64,000 nucleotides of DNA from VFJZ01 sp046598415 (GCA_046598415.1 JBKJIG010000031.1:86520-150519), one strand, 5' to 3'. Positions 23,422-32,383 are shown, numbered from the stretch's first letter. The notes: generated by a model not told the origin, from the sequence alone. Numbers and translations: made by a program.

Positions 23422-24141
23422 ATGACCCGGGCGGACAGGATCACCGACGAGCGGTACGGCGCGGGCGTCGATCCTCCGTACCTCTACGGCGACTACGCCG
23501 GGACGCGGCTGCGCGCTCCGTCGGAGCCGCTGGTGATCCTGCCGCACACCCTGACGGAGCTGACGGCGCCGGTGTTCGGCGAGGCGGCCGTGCTCGTGAC
23601 GGATGGCGACCTGACCCGCCAGCACGCGGGCGAGCCGATCGGCGAGCGGGTGGTCGTGTCGGGCCGGGTGCTCGGCGCCGACGGCCGGCCCCTGGCGGGC
23701 CAGCTGGTCGAGATCTGGCAGGCCAACGCGTCGGGCCGCTACCGGCACGACGCCGACCGCCATCCGGCACCGATCGACCCGAACTTCTCGGGTGCCGGGC
23801 GGGCGCTGACCGACGCCGCCGGCAGGTACCGCTTCGTCACGATCAAGCCCGGCGCATACCCGTGGCCGAACCACCCCAACGCGTGGCGCCCGAACCACAT
23901 CCACTTCTCGCTGTTCGGCCGCGCGTTCAGCGAGCGGCTCGTGACCCAGATGTACTTCCCCGGCGACCCGCTGCTGGCGATCGATCCCGTGTTCCAGTCG
24001 ATCGCGGGCGCTGCCGCGCGCGACCGGCTCGTGTCGCAGTTCGACCTGGCGCTGACGGAGCCCGACTGGGCGCTCGGCTACCGGTTCGACATCGTCGTCG
24101 GCGGCCGCAACCCGACGCCCGGGGATCCCGACGATGGCTGA
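23422..24141 (+). CDS. pcaH: Protocatechuate 3,4-dioxygenase beta subunit
   Basis: A 239-aa intradiol ring-cleavage dioxygenase. The Fe(III) ligands are visible: Tyr in ASGRYRHD, Tyr in GAYPWPNHPNAWRP, and the two His in NHIHFS. LVEIWQANASGRYRH is typical of PcaH. With PcaG it converts protocatechuate to beta-carboxy-cis,cis-muconate. The gene overlaps pcaG by 8 bp and heads the pcaH-pcaG-pobA operon. Downstream pathway genes (pcaB, pcaC, pcaD) are not in the window. Confidence 0.95.
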   Translation: MTRADRITDERYGAGVDPPYLYGDYAGTRLRAPSEPLVILPHTLTELTAPVFGEAAVLVTDGDLTRQHAGEPIGERVVVSGRVLGADGRPLAGQLVEIWQANASGRYRHDADRHPAPIDPNFSGAGRALTDAAGRYRFVTIKPGAYPWPNHPNAWRPNHIHFSLFGRAFSERLVTQMYFPGDPLLAIDPVFQSIAGAAARDRLVSQFDLALTEPDWALGYRFDIVVGGRNPTPGDPDDG

Positions 24142-24667
24142 CCTGCTGACGGCCTCGCAAACGGTCGGGCCGTACCTGCGCATGGGGCTGCTGCGCGAGC
24201 TGATCGGGCCCGAGGTCGTTCCGCGCGACGCGCCGGGGGCGATCGTGATCCGCGGCGTGCTGCTCGACGGCGCCGGCGCGCCCGTGCCGGACGGCCTGAT
24301 CGAGACGTGGCAGGCCGATCCGCAGGGCCGCTACGACGCGCCGGGGTTCTCGGGACTCGCCCGCGCCGGCACGGTGGCCGGCGGCTCGTTCGAGATCGTC
24401 ACCGTCAAGCCCGGGCGGGTGGCGTATCCCGACGGCCGTCTGCAGGCACCCCACGTCGCGGTGGGCCTGTTCGCGCGCGGGCTCCTGAAGCGGCTCGTGA
24501 CGCGCCTCTACTTCCCCGACGAGGGAGCCGCGAACGACGAGGATCCGGTGCTCGGCCTGCTGTCGGCCGACGAGCGCTCGACGCTGATCGCCGTCCCCGA
24601 CGACGGGATGCTGCGCTTCGACATCCGGCTCCGGGGCGCCGGCCAGACGACCTTCTTCGCCCTCTGA
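24134..24667 (+). CDS. pcaG: Protocatechuate 3,4-dioxygenase alpha subunit
   Basis: A 177-aa protein, slightly short for PcaG. It starts with TASQTVGPYLRMGLL, has LIETWQADPQGRYDAPGF and PHVAVGLFARGLLKRLVTRLYFP, and ends AGQTTFFAL, close to the FFD end of the family. As expected for the alpha subunit, the metal His pair is not conserved (APHVAV). It pairs with PcaH in the alpha-beta protomer. ATG 24134 overlaps the pcaH stop; the pobA GTG follows after 1 bp. Confidence 0.93.
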   Translation: MADLLTASQTVGPYLRMGLLRELIGPEVVPRDAPGAIVIRGVLLDGAGAPVPDGLIETWQADPQGRYDAPGFSGLARAGTVAGGSFEIVTVKPGRVAYPDGRLQAPHVAVGLFARGLLKRLVTRLYFPDEGAANDEDPVLGLLSADERSTLIAVPDDGMLRFDIRLRGAGQTTFFAL

Positions 24668-24668
24668 T

Positions 24669-25868
24669 GTGACGACCGTCCACGAGCAGACCCAGGTGGC
24701 CATCGTCGGCGCCGGTCCGGCGGGCCTGCTGTTGTCGCAGCTGCTCGCGCTCGCGGGCATCGAGTCGGTCGTGCTCGAGCAGCGCAGCCGCGACTACTGT
24801 CTCGCCCGCATCCGGGCGGGCGTGCTCGAACACGACGTCGCCCGGCTGATCCGCGACGCCGGCGTCGGCGATCGCATGGATCGCGACGGCCTCGTGCACG
24901 ACGGCATCGAGCTGCAGGTGGACGGCGTCCCGCACCGCATCGACTTCGCGGCTCTGACCGGCAAGCACGTAGTCGTCTACGGCCAGCAGGAGCTGACGCG
25001 CGACCTGATCGAGCACCGCGAGGAGGCCGGTGGCGACCTGCGGTTCGAGGCCACCGCCGTCGCCGTCCACGACGTCGCCGGCGGCACGCCGCGCGTCACG
25101 TTCCGTCACGACGGCGCCGATCACGAGCTGCGCTGCGCGGTCATCGCCGGCTGCGACGGGTTCCACGGCGTCTGCCGCGACGCCCTGCCCGCGCCCCGGA
25201 CGTTCGAGACGTCGTATCCGTTCGCGTGGGTGGGCATCCTGGCGCGCGCCGTGCCCGCCACGGACGAGCTGGTCTACACGTCGCACGAGCGCGGGTTCGC
25301 GCTGTCCTCGATGCGGTCGCCGACCGTGTCCCGGCTGTACCTGCAGGTGGCGCCCGGCGAGCGCATCGGCGACTGGCCCGACGAGCGCATCTGGGACGAG
25401 CTCGACGTGCGCTGCGCACGGCGCGACGACCCCGCGTTCCGGCTCGGTCGCGGCGAGACGATCGAGAAGAGCGTCACGCCGATGCGCTCGTTCGTCTGCG
25501 AGCCGATGCAGCACGGCCGGCTGTTCCTCGCCGGCGATGCTGCGCACATCGTCCCGCCCACCGGCGCGAAAGGGCTCAACCTCGCGGCGCACGATGTGGC
25601 GACGTTGGCCGCGGCCCTGACGCGATGGTTCGGCTCCAACGACGCCGCGCTGCTCGACCGCTACACCGACGCCTGCCTGGCGCGGATCTGGCGGGCGGAG
25701 GACTTCTCGCTGTTCATGACGCGCCTGCTGCACCGGCCCGACGACCCGTTCGAGCACCGCGCCCAGCTGGCGCGGCTGCGCTACGTCTGCGCGTCGGAGG
25801 CCGCCCAGCGCAGCCTCGCCGAGAACTACGTCGGGCTGCCCGGCTCGGCGCTCGAAGTCACGGCCTGA
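24669..25868 (+). CDS. pobA: 4-hydroxybenzoate 3-monooxygenase
   Basis: A 399-aa group A flavoprotein hydroxylase converting 4-hydroxybenzoate to protocatechuate. The FAD motif is AIVGAGPAGL. CLARIRAGVLEHD carries the conserved Arg pair, DGLVHDGIE follows, and the substrate-pocket Tyr and loop are VYTSHERGFALSSMRS. The second FAD motif is LAGDAAHIVPPTGAKGLN, and ENYVGLP contains the C-terminal Tyr. The GTG start at 24669 follows the pcaG stop by 1 bp. It feeds the dioxygenase encoded just upstream, so the operon takes 4-hydroxybenzoate to ring cleavage. Confidence 0.96.
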   Translation: MTTVHEQTQVAIVGAGPAGLLLSQLLALAGIESVVLEQRSRDYCLARIRAGVLEHDVARLIRDAGVGDRMDRDGLVHDGIELQVDGVPHRIDFAALTGKHVVVYGQQELTRDLIEHREEAGGDLRFEATAVAVHDVAGGTPRVTFRHDGADHELRCAVIAGCDGFHGVCRDALPAPRTFETSYPFAWVGILARAVPATDELVYTSHERGFALSSMRSPTVSRLYLQVAPGERIGDWPDERIWDELDVRCARRDDPAFRLGRGETIEKSVTPMRSFVCEPMQHGRLFLAGDAAHIVPPTGAKGLNLAAHDVATLAAALTRWFGSNDAALLDRYTDACLARIWRAEDFSLFMTRLLHRPDDPFEHRAQLARLRYVCASEAAQRSLAENYVGLPGSALEVTA

Positions 25869-25886
25869 CCGACGGCCCGAGCCGGT

Positions 25887-27941
25887 GTGTGGAACGATGC
25901 CTGCATCGACACGATCGTTCGCACCACGTGCCCGCGCGACTGCTACGACGCCTGCGGCGTCCTCGTCGCCGTGCGCGACGGCAAGGTGCGGCACGTCCGG
26001 GGCGATCCGGACCACCCGATCGCGCGCGGCACGCTGTGCCGCAAGTGCACGCTCGGCTACAACGGCGCGTGGCTGGATCCGGCGCAGCGCGTCACCCGGC
26101 CGCTGCGGCGCACGGGTGCGAAGGGCAGCGGCGAGTTCGCGGAGATCTCGTGGGACGAGGCGCTCGCCGAGTGCGCCGAGCGGCTCGGCGGCGTGATCGC
26201 CGAGCACGGTGGCGCAGCGATCCTGAACGCCCACTACACGGGCACGCTCGGGCTGGTGGGCTACACGTTCCCGATGCGCCTGCTGGGTCAGATGGCCACC
26301 ACCGAGGTCACGCCCGACACGATCTGCAACCTCGCCGGCCACGTGGCGCTGGGCTACCTGTACGGCACGTCCGAGACGGGGTTCGACCCGCGCACCCGCG
26401 ACGGCGCGCGCTGCATCCTCGTGTGGGGCGCGAACCCGTCGGCGTGCGGGCCGCACCAGGACGAGCACTGGCTGGGCGAGGCGCAGGGCACCGTCGTCGT
26501 GGTCGATCCGATCAAGACGCCGACCGCCGCGCGCGCCGGCATCCACCTGGCCCCGCGGCCGGGCACCGATGCCGCGCTGGCGTTCGGTCTGATGCACGTG
26601 ATCGCGCGCGACGGCCTGCTCGACCGCGACTACATCGCCCGTCACACGACCGGCTTCGACGAGCTCGAGCCGCTGCTGGCCGACTGCACGCCCGAGCGCA
26701 CGGCGGCGCTGACCGGCGTCGCGGCCGGCGACATCGAGCGCGTCGCGCGGCTGTACGGCGCCGGGCCGTCGCTGCTGTGGCTCGGCCAGGGCCTGCAGCG
26801 GCAGCCGAACGGCGGCAACATCTTCCGCGCCTGCGCGACGCTGCCGGCCATCACCGGCAACCTCGGCAAGCCGGGCGCGGGGTTCATGTACTTGAACAGC
26901 GGCGACCGCGTCGGCGTCGACTACGACGCGCTGGTGCCCGAGCACCTGGCATCGCCGTCGCCGCCGATCTCGCACATGGACCTCGCCGACGTGCTGGCCG
27001 ATCCCGGCCGCTCCCGCGCGCTGGTCAACTGGAACATGAACATCGCCGCCTCCGCGCCACGGCAGCGAGAGATCCTTGCCGCGCTCTCCCGCGAGGACCT
27101 GTTCACGCTCGTCGTCGACCCGTTCCCGACCGACACCGCGCGCTACGCCGACATCGTGCTGCCGGCCGCGACGTTCCTCGAGCACGACGATGTCGTGGTG
27201 CCGTACTTCGACCTCGGCCTCGCCGCCCAGGTGAAGGCCGTCGACCCGCCGGGCGAGGCGATGCGCAACAGCGAGATCTTCCGCCGTCTCGCCGCCGCGA
27301 TGGGCTACGACGACCCCGCGCTGTTCGAGACGGACGAGGCGATCATGGAGCGGCTCGTCGCCGGCAGCGACCTCGTCGCCGACCTGGCCGAGCTGCGCGC
27401 CGCCGGCACCGTCTACCCGACCGGCCAGGCGTACGACCAGTTCGCCGACGGCGTGTTCGACACGCCCAGCGGCCGCATCGAGATCGCCAGCGCCGCCGCC
27501 GCGGCCGACGGCCACACGCGGGTGCCCGATCCGCACGCCGACGAGCCACCGGCCGACGGCCTGCTGCGGCTGCTGTCGCCGGCCTCGCCGTGGACGATGA
27601 ACGCCTCGTTCTCGAACGACCGCAAGGTCCGCGGCCGGCTCGGCGTCATGACCGTCACGATGCATGCGAACGAGGCGGCCAAGCGCGGCCTCGTCGCGGG
27701 TGATGCGGTACGCGTCACGAGTGACGACGGCGCCCTCACGGTCGAGGTCGCGATCGGCGACGGCGTGCCGGAGGGCGTCGCGCTGATCCCGAAGGGCCGC
27801 TGGCTGACGCACGAGCCGGGGGGCGCGAACGTGAACGTCCTGACGATGTCGCGCCGCTCCGACATGGGCGACTCGACGGCCATCCACGGCACCTTGGTGC
27901 GCGTCGAATCGCTCCCGGACGCCGCCGCCACCGGCGACTGA
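25887..27941 (+). CDS. Molybdopterin oxidoreductase, DMSO reductase family
   Basis: A 684-aa catalytic subunit. The 4Fe-4S cysteines are Cys15, 19, 23 and 51 (CPRDCYDAC...LCRKC), spaced C-x3-C-x3-C-x27-C. Molybdopterin domains follow and a molydop_binding domain lies at about 565-675. Cys147 in DTICNLAGH is a candidate molybdenum ligand. No twin-arginine signal is present, so it is cytosolic. The relation is to formate-dehydrogenase/thiosulfate-reductase-like anaerobic dehydrogenases; the substrate is unknown. The GTG start is 18 bp after pobA, so it is likely in the same operon. No iron-sulfur or membrane partner subunit is encoded next to it. Confidence 0.9.
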   Translation: MWNDACIDTIVRTTCPRDCYDACGVLVAVRDGKVRHVRGDPDHPIARGTLCRKCTLGYNGAWLDPAQRVTRPLRRTGAKGSGEFAEISWDEALAECAERLGGVIAEHGGAAILNAHYTGTLGLVGYTFPMRLLGQMATTEVTPDTICNLAGHVALGYLYGTSETGFDPRTRDGARCILVWGANPSACGPHQDEHWLGEAQGTVVVVDPIKTPTAARAGIHLAPRPGTDAALAFGLMHVIARDGLLDRDYIARHTTGFDELEPLLADCTPERTAALTGVAAGDIERVARLYGAGPSLLWLGQGLQRQPNGGNIFRACATLPAITGNLGKPGAGFMYLNSGDRVGVDYDALVPEHLASPSPPISHMDLADVLADPGRSRALVNWNMNIAASAPRQREILAALSREDLFTLVVDPFPTDTARYADIVLPAATFLEHDDVVVPYFDLGLAAQVKAVDPPGEAMRNSEIFRRLAAAMGYDDPALFETDEAIMERLVAGSDLVADLAELRAAGTVYPTGQAYDQFADGVFDTPSGRIEIASAAAAADGHTRVPDPHADEPPADGLLRLLSPASPWTMNASFSNDRKVRGRLGVMTVTMHANEAAKRGLVAGDAVRVTSDDGALTVEVAIGDGVPEGVALIPKGRWLTHEPGGANVNVLTMSRRSDMGDSTAIHGTLVRVESLPDAAATGD

Positions 27942-28014
27942 CCGAGCAGCCCCGCCGCCGTGGCGCATTCGTGCCTGGCACGGATACGCCACGGACGGAT
28001 GCCGGGGCCGACGC

Positions 28015-28182
28015 CTACCGGCTGCGGCGCTGCCAGGGGCCGGGCGCGCCGTTCACGCTCGTGAGAATCGCGTACACCGACGTCGTGGCCGTGAGGAACA
28101 GGTGGGTGCGCTTCGGGCCTCCGAAGACGAGCTTCGCGACCGTCTCCGGCACCAGCAGCTTGCCGTCGGGGGCATCGCTCAC
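28015..28182 (-). pseudogene. C-terminal fragment of an SMP-30/gluconolactonase-type lactonase
   Basis: A 55-aa frame whose sequence (LLVPETVAKLVFGGPKRTHL, then FLTATTSVYAI and SVNGA) matches the last beta-propeller blade of SMP-30/gluconolactonase proteins. The other roughly 240 residues are absent. A GTG at 28182 overlaps the stop of the gene at 28179-29027 (GTGA), so it may still be translated. One blade alone is unlikely to be an enzyme. Probably a remnant left by a deletion or recombination. Confidence 0.6.
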
Positions 28183-29027
28183 TCCACCAGCGCGTCGTCG
28201 ACGAACACCGCCAGGTGCGCGAGCAGCTCGAGCGAGGAGGGGAACGCCGCCTCGTGCAGCGTCAGACCGACGACGTGCCGCAGGGCATCCAGCTCGCCCG
28301 CGCGGTGGCCGACGCCGGCCAGCCTGCGCTCGGTCACGCTCCACGCCTGCCGGTGCGCCGCCAGCCACGCGAAGGCGTGCGCGCGCGTCAGCTCCTCGCG
28401 CTGCGCGTCGACGAACTCGAGCAACGACAGCGCCGGCTCGTCGCGCGACTGCAGCTCGTCGATGAGGTCGTCGACCACCTCGCACACCACGCAGATGCCG
28501 CTGTGGCGCAGCACGCGATCGGCCGCGTCGTCGGCCAGCAGCGCCGTCGTCACCCGCAACCACGTGGCGTGGTCGGACGGCCCGGCGGCCAGCAGCTCCT
28601 CGCACGTGGGCAGCCGGCCGGCCCCGGCACCGCCGACCGGCGCGACCATCGCGCCGAGCTCGTCCCGCAGCGCGTCGATGGCGGAGTCGCCGGCCATCGG
28701 CGGCAGGTCGGCCATCGAGGCGAACGCCGGCACGACGGTGCGCCGCGCATACCGCGTGAGGGCGAGCAGTTGCCGCGGCGTGCGTCGCGCACCGCGCAGA
28801 CGCGGGCCCTCGCCGGCGGCGTAGAGGTCTTCCAGCCGGTCGCGCAGCAGCCGGGCCGGGCCGCCCAGCTCGATCGAGCCCGGCCCCTCGTTGTGCTCGG
28901 CCAGCAGGTCGACCATCGACCGCAGGCCCCATGCCAGCGCGTCGACGACGAACGGGTGGTCGAGCGCGATCGCAGCCGCGTCCTCGACGCCGGCGGGCAC
29001 GTCGATCGTCTCGAGATGGGGTGCCAC
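28179..29027 (-). CDS. Hypothetical helical protein, possible metal- or cluster-binding CxxC
   Basis: A 282-aa protein with no signal peptide or TM segment; I do not recognise the family. It is rich in Ala/Leu/Asp helices. Visible features are an N-terminal HPFVVDALAWGLRSM segment, a middle GRLPTCEELLA, and RHSGICVVCEVVDDLIDEL, a CxxC within an acidic helix. Repeated His (RAHAFAWLAAHRQAW, LRHVVGLTLHEAAF) follow in the last third, giving a possible His/Cys metal or cofactor site. It lies between a lactonase fragment and the Rieske oxygenase on the same strand, so a role with the oxygenase is possible. Confidence 0.7.
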   Translation of the reverse strand: MAPHLETIDVPAGVEDAAAIALDHPFVVDALAWGLRSMVDLLAEHNEGPGSIELGGPARLLRDRLEDLYAAGEGPRLRGARRTPRQLLALTRYARRTVVPAFASMADLPPMAGDSAIDALRDELGAMVAPVGGAGAGRLPTCEELLAAGPSDHATWLRVTTALLADDAADRVLRHSGICVVCEVVDDLIDELQSRDEPALSLLEFVDAQREELTRAHAFAWLAAHRQAWSVTERRLAGVGHRAGELDALRHVVGLTLHEAAFPSSLELLAHLAVFVDDALVE

Positions 29028-29128
29028 TTACGGGTCCTTCCGTCGCAGTCAGACGACGGTAGAACGGGGCGGGCGCACCTGTCCTGCAAGGACTGCGCCA
29101 GCTCTCACGCGGAAACGCGACGGCTTGG

Positions 29129-30250
29129 TCAGGCCTCGATCGGAAGGCGGTCGAGGACCCAGATGCCGATCGCCTGCACCTCGTCGTCGCGCCACGACAG
29201 CGGACCTGGCCGGTACAGCACCGAGCCCAGCGCGCGTTGCTGGCGCTCGAGGATGCCGACGTCCTCGCGGGCGACGGCCGCCCAGCGTTCGTAGTACGGC
29301 GCGGCCTTCACCTCGAAGTCGGGATCGTCCAGTACGTGGGCCGGGAAGCACCCGCCCACCTCGAGCAGCGACCGGTCCTGCGACAGCGGCGTGACGTTGA
29401 GCCACCACATGCAGTCCTGCGCCATCACCAGCTGGCAGGTCGGATGGATGACCGTGAAGTACGTGCCCTGCCGCGCATCCTCGTCGAGCCCCTCGATCGG
29501 CTCGAACGTCGGCGCGTCGTCGCGCATCGTCGCGATCGAGCGGCCGGAGATGACCTGGATGCAGAGCCAGTCGCCACGGGTGTCGAGCGTGCGCGACGAC
29601 TGCTTGCCGACGGTGTCCTTGTGGACGATCCCCGTGTGGTACGTCTCCATCGCGTTCTCGAGGATCAGCTTCCAGTTGCACTGCGGCTCGAGCGTCATCT
29701 TCCAGGTGCACCGCATCTCGCCCAGCCGGTGCGAGGCCATGCGCTCCGGCAGATCGCCGAGCGCCTCGAGCAACGGCGGGATGGCGGCGGAGAACGTGCA
29801 GAACACGAACCCGTTCCACACCTCCATTCGCACCGGCACGAGGCCGTTCTCGACCCGGTCGAAGCCCTCTGCATCCTTCATGTCGGGGCAGCCCCAGAGC
29901 GAGCCGTCGAGCATGTAGCTCCATGCGTGGTACGGGCAGATCAGGCGCTTCGTGCAGCCCTCGCCGTCCACCAGCAGCGACCCGCGATGCCGGCAGTAGT
30001 TGGCAAACGCCCGCAGCACGCCGTCGGCCCCGCGCATCAGGAAGATGGGGCCGCCGACCGTCTCGAACGAGCGGTAGTCGCCGGCGTTCGACACCATCTC
30101 CTCGCGGCACGTGAAGAACCAGCGCTGCAGCAGGATGTGCTCGCGCTCGAGCTCGAACACCGCCGGATCCGTGTAGAACCCCGCGGGCATCGAGCGGGCC
30201 CGGCTGAGCGGCGCGGTCGCCGCGGCGAGGTCGTTGCGATCGAACTCCAC
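29129..30250 (-). CDS. Rieske non-heme iron oxygenase, alpha subunit
   Basis: A 373-aa ring-hydroxylating oxygenase. The Rieske 2Fe-2S ligands are Cys86/His88 and Cys105/His108 (CRHRGS...CPYHAW). The mononuclear iron His pair is His205/His210 in ENAMETYHTGIVH, with an acidic residue expected later. The overall pattern resembles single-component-type oxygenases acting on aromatic acids, quaternary amines or O-/N-methyl groups. No beta subunit, ferredoxin or reductase gene is nearby. The ATG at 30250 starts MEFDRNDLAAATAPL. It sits next to a LysR gene transcribed the same way, 25 bp away. Confidence 0.93.
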   Translation of the reverse strand: MEFDRNDLAAATAPLSRARSMPAGFYTDPAVFELEREHILLQRWFFTCREEMVSNAGDYRSFETVGGPIFLMRGADGVLRAFANYCRHRGSLLVDGEGCTKRLICPYHAWSYMLDGSLWGCPDMKDAEGFDRVENGLVPVRMEVWNGFVFCTFSAAIPPLLEALGDLPERMASHRLGEMRCTWKMTLEPQCNWKLILENAMETYHTGIVHKDTVGKQSSRTLDTRGDWLCIQVISGRSIATMRDDAPTFEPIEGLDEDARQGTYFTVIHPTCQLVMAQDCMWWLNVTPLSQDRSLLEVGGCFPAHVLDDPDFEVKAAPYYERWAAVAREDVGILERQQRALGSVLYRPGPLSWRDDEVQAIGIWVLDRLPIEA

Positions 30251-30275
30251 GGCGCGATCCTAGCGAACCGGCGGC

Positions 30276-31202
30276 TCACTCCTCGGAATGTCGTGCCGCG
30301 AGCCGGCGCTCCGCGACCCGCAGCAGGGCAGTCACGGCGGGCGACAGCACCGTCTCCCGGCGCGTCACGATCGCGAACGTCTCGTGGAACGGCTCGGCGA
30401 ACGACACCACGCCGAGGCCCTTCGGGAACGACGGCGAGCCGGCGATCGCGGAGCTGATGACCGTGTCCGCCAGCCCGCGCGCCGCGATGTCGACGGCCGT
30501 CTCGAGGTCCTCGACCTCGATCGCCGGCTCGATCGAGAGGCCGGCCACCTGCGCCCGGGCCGCCAGCTGCCGTCGGGTCGGATCGCGCACCCCGTGGGTG
30601 GCGAACGCCAGCACCAGCGGTACCGAGGCGACGTGCTCGATGGTCGCCGGCTGCTTCACCCGGCGCAGCCGGGCGCTCGCGTAGAGCACCTCGTCGCGTC
30701 CGATCGGCCGCACGTCGAGGCCCTCGTCGTCGACGGGCAGCACCACCACGCCGGCCTCGATGCGGCCGGCCCGGATGTCCTCGACCACCTGCGACGAGTT
30801 CTCGCCCACCAGCCGCACGCGCACGCCCGGGTGGCGGCGCCGGAACGCCTCGATCACCTCGGCCACGAGGTAGTAGGAGGCGGTGCCGAAGATGCCGAGC
30901 GTGACGGTGCCGGTCAGCACCTGGCGCACCTCGGCGACCGCGCGGCGGGCGTCGCCGACGGCCGCCAGCACTCGGCCGGCATGGCCGCGCAGGGTGCGCC
31001 CCGCCTCGGTCAGCGCCAGCGAGCGCCCGGCCCGCACGAACAGCGCGACGCCGAGCTCCGACTCCAGCAGCCGCACCTGCTCCGACACCGACGGCTGGGC
31101 GAGGTGCAGCTCGCCCGCTGCGGCACTGAACGAGCCGTGCTCGGCGGTGGCCAGGAAGTACCGCAGCTGCTGTAGTGTCAAGGAAATACCTTCGCTTCTC
31201 AT
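30276..31202 (-). CDS. LysR-family transcriptional regulator
   Basis: A 308-aa protein. The N-terminal winged HTH reads LRYFLATAEHGSFSAAA, then AQPSVSEQVRLLESELGVALF. A LysR substrate-binding domain from about 95 carries TVTLGIFGTASYYLV. It is divergent from the EamA exporter gene with only a 29-bp gap and followed by the Rieske oxygenase. It probably controls one or both in response to an aromatic effector. ATG 31202 is used; a TTG that would begin MTLQQLRYF is an alternative. Confidence 0.93.
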   Translation of the reverse strand: MRSEGISLTLQQLRYFLATAEHGSFSAAAGELHLAQPSVSEQVRLLESELGVALFVRAGRSLALTEAGRTLRGHAGRVLAAVGDARRAVAEVRQVLTGTVTLGIFGTASYYLVAEVIEAFRRRHPGVRVRLVGENSSQVVEDIRAGRIEAGVVVLPVDDEGLDVRPIGRDEVLYASARLRRVKQPATIEHVASVPLVLAFATHGVRDPTRRQLAARAQVAGLSIEPAIEVEDLETAVDIAARGLADTVISSAIAGSPSFPKGLGVVSFAEPFHETFAIVTRRETVLSPAVTALLRVAERRLAARHSEE

Positions 31203-31231
31203 AGGAAGGAAAGTATACGTCGATATGTCAC

Positions 31232-32125
31232 ATGGCCGATGCTCAGGATATGCGCAACCCCGGGGTCCTCTTCTGCCTGCTTGCCGCTGCCGCGTTCGGC
31301 GGCCTCTCGACGCTCGCCACCCTGGCTGCGCACGAGGGCGTCCCGCTGCTGACGCTGCTGCCGGTGCGGTTCGGACTCGCCGCGATCGCGTTGTGGCCGC
31401 TGGCCGCGCGCCACGCGGCGCCGGCGGCACGCGACGTGATGCGCGCCGTGCTGCTGGGCGCCGGCCTGTTCGGCCTGCAGGCCGTGCTGTTCCTCGGCGC
31501 CGTGCAGCGCATCGACGCACCGCTGGCCGGGCTGCTGCTGGCGACCTATCCGGCGCTCGTCGCGCTCGGCGCCATCCTGCTGCGACGCGACCGCTTCCGC
31601 CTCCGCACCGCCATCGCCCTGGGGCTCGCGCTGACCGGCACGCTGGTCGCGCTGGCGGCGGGCGGTGCCGCACGGTTCGACCTGATCGGCCTCGCCCTCG
31701 CCTTCGGCGCCGCCGCCGGGTACGCCGCCTACGTGCTGGCGGCCGACGGCATCATGCGCCGCCTCGCGCCGCTGCAGCTGGGCGCTCTGGTGTGCGCCGG
31801 CGCGGCGCTGGCGCTCGGCGGCGCCGGTGCGGCGACCGGCCAGTTGACCACCGACGTCACGCCGCGCGGCGCCATCTACGTCGCGGCGCTCGCGATCCTC
31901 TCCACCGCCGTCCCGCACGGCGCGTTCCTGTTCGGCGTCCGGCTGCTCGGCGCGACCCGCGCGTCGGTCGTGATGACGCTGGAGCCGGTGGCGACCGCGG
32001 GCATCGCCGCGTTCACGCTCGGCACCGTGGTGACGACGCCGCAGATCGCCGGCGGTGCGCTGGTGGTGGCGGGGGCGATCGTCGCCCAGCGGCGCTCGCG
32101 CCCGGCCGAGACTCCGGCGACCTAG
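31232..32125 (+). CDS. EamA/DMT-family transporter
   Basis: A 297-aa inner-membrane protein with ten predicted TM helices in two EamA repeats (about 8-135 and 150-285). GLSTLATLAAHEGVPLLTLL opens the first repeat, and ALEPVATAGIAAFTLG-like sequence the second. It is a drug/metabolite exporter; the substrate is unknown. It is divergent from LysR across 29 bp, a classic regulator-target arrangement. The following 258 bp (32126-32383) hold no gene I can support. Confidence 0.93.
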   Translation: MADAQDMRNPGVLFCLLAAAAFGGLSTLATLAAHEGVPLLTLLPVRFGLAAIALWPLAARHAAPAARDVMRAVLLGAGLFGLQAVLFLGAVQRIDAPLAGLLLATYPALVALGAILLRRDRFRLRTAIALGLALTGTLVALAAGGAARFDLIGLALAFGAAAGYAAYVLAADGIMRRLAPLQLGALVCAGAALALGGAGAATGQLTTDVTPRGAIYVAALAILSTAVPHGAFLFGVRLLGATRASVVMTLEPVATAGIAAFTLGTVVTTPQIAGGALVVAGAIVAQRRSRPAETPAT

Positions 32126-32383
32126 CGGCCGCCGACCTCGCTCCCCGAGAATCAGTGCGCGCGCTCCATCTCGTCGGCCGGCGCGAGGTGCTGGTACGGG
32201 CCCGGCGCCCGGAGCGCCGCGATCACGTGCAGCGCCCGCCGACCTCGGGGTCGTCGCTGGCGTGGAGCGGGTTGAGCCGCATTCCAGCATCGTCGCAGCG
32301 CCGCTGGATGAAGGCCCGCCCCCTGTCAAATTGCGAGCACCCGCCGGTACTGGTACGTTCGCGATCCTGACGCGGAGGACGAG

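Noticed and set aside
24405..27992. Very long minus-strand open frame (about 1,200 codons) antisense to pcaG, pobA and the Mo enzyme
   Set aside because: No recognisable domain, Arg/Val/Ala-rich; it is a by-product of GC-rich codon use in the three genes on the plus strand.
29109..29120. CGCGGAAACGCG, similar to the regional palindrome
   Set aside because: The half-sites are CGCG rather than GCGGG/CCCGC and the site follows no promoter of the regulon; taken as chance.
32126..32383. Gap after EamA with short minus-strand frames (for example RAFIQRRCDDAGMRLNPLHA)
   Set aside because: Some pieces look protein-like, but no start, ribosome binding site or family could be assigned; 258 bp reported as empty.
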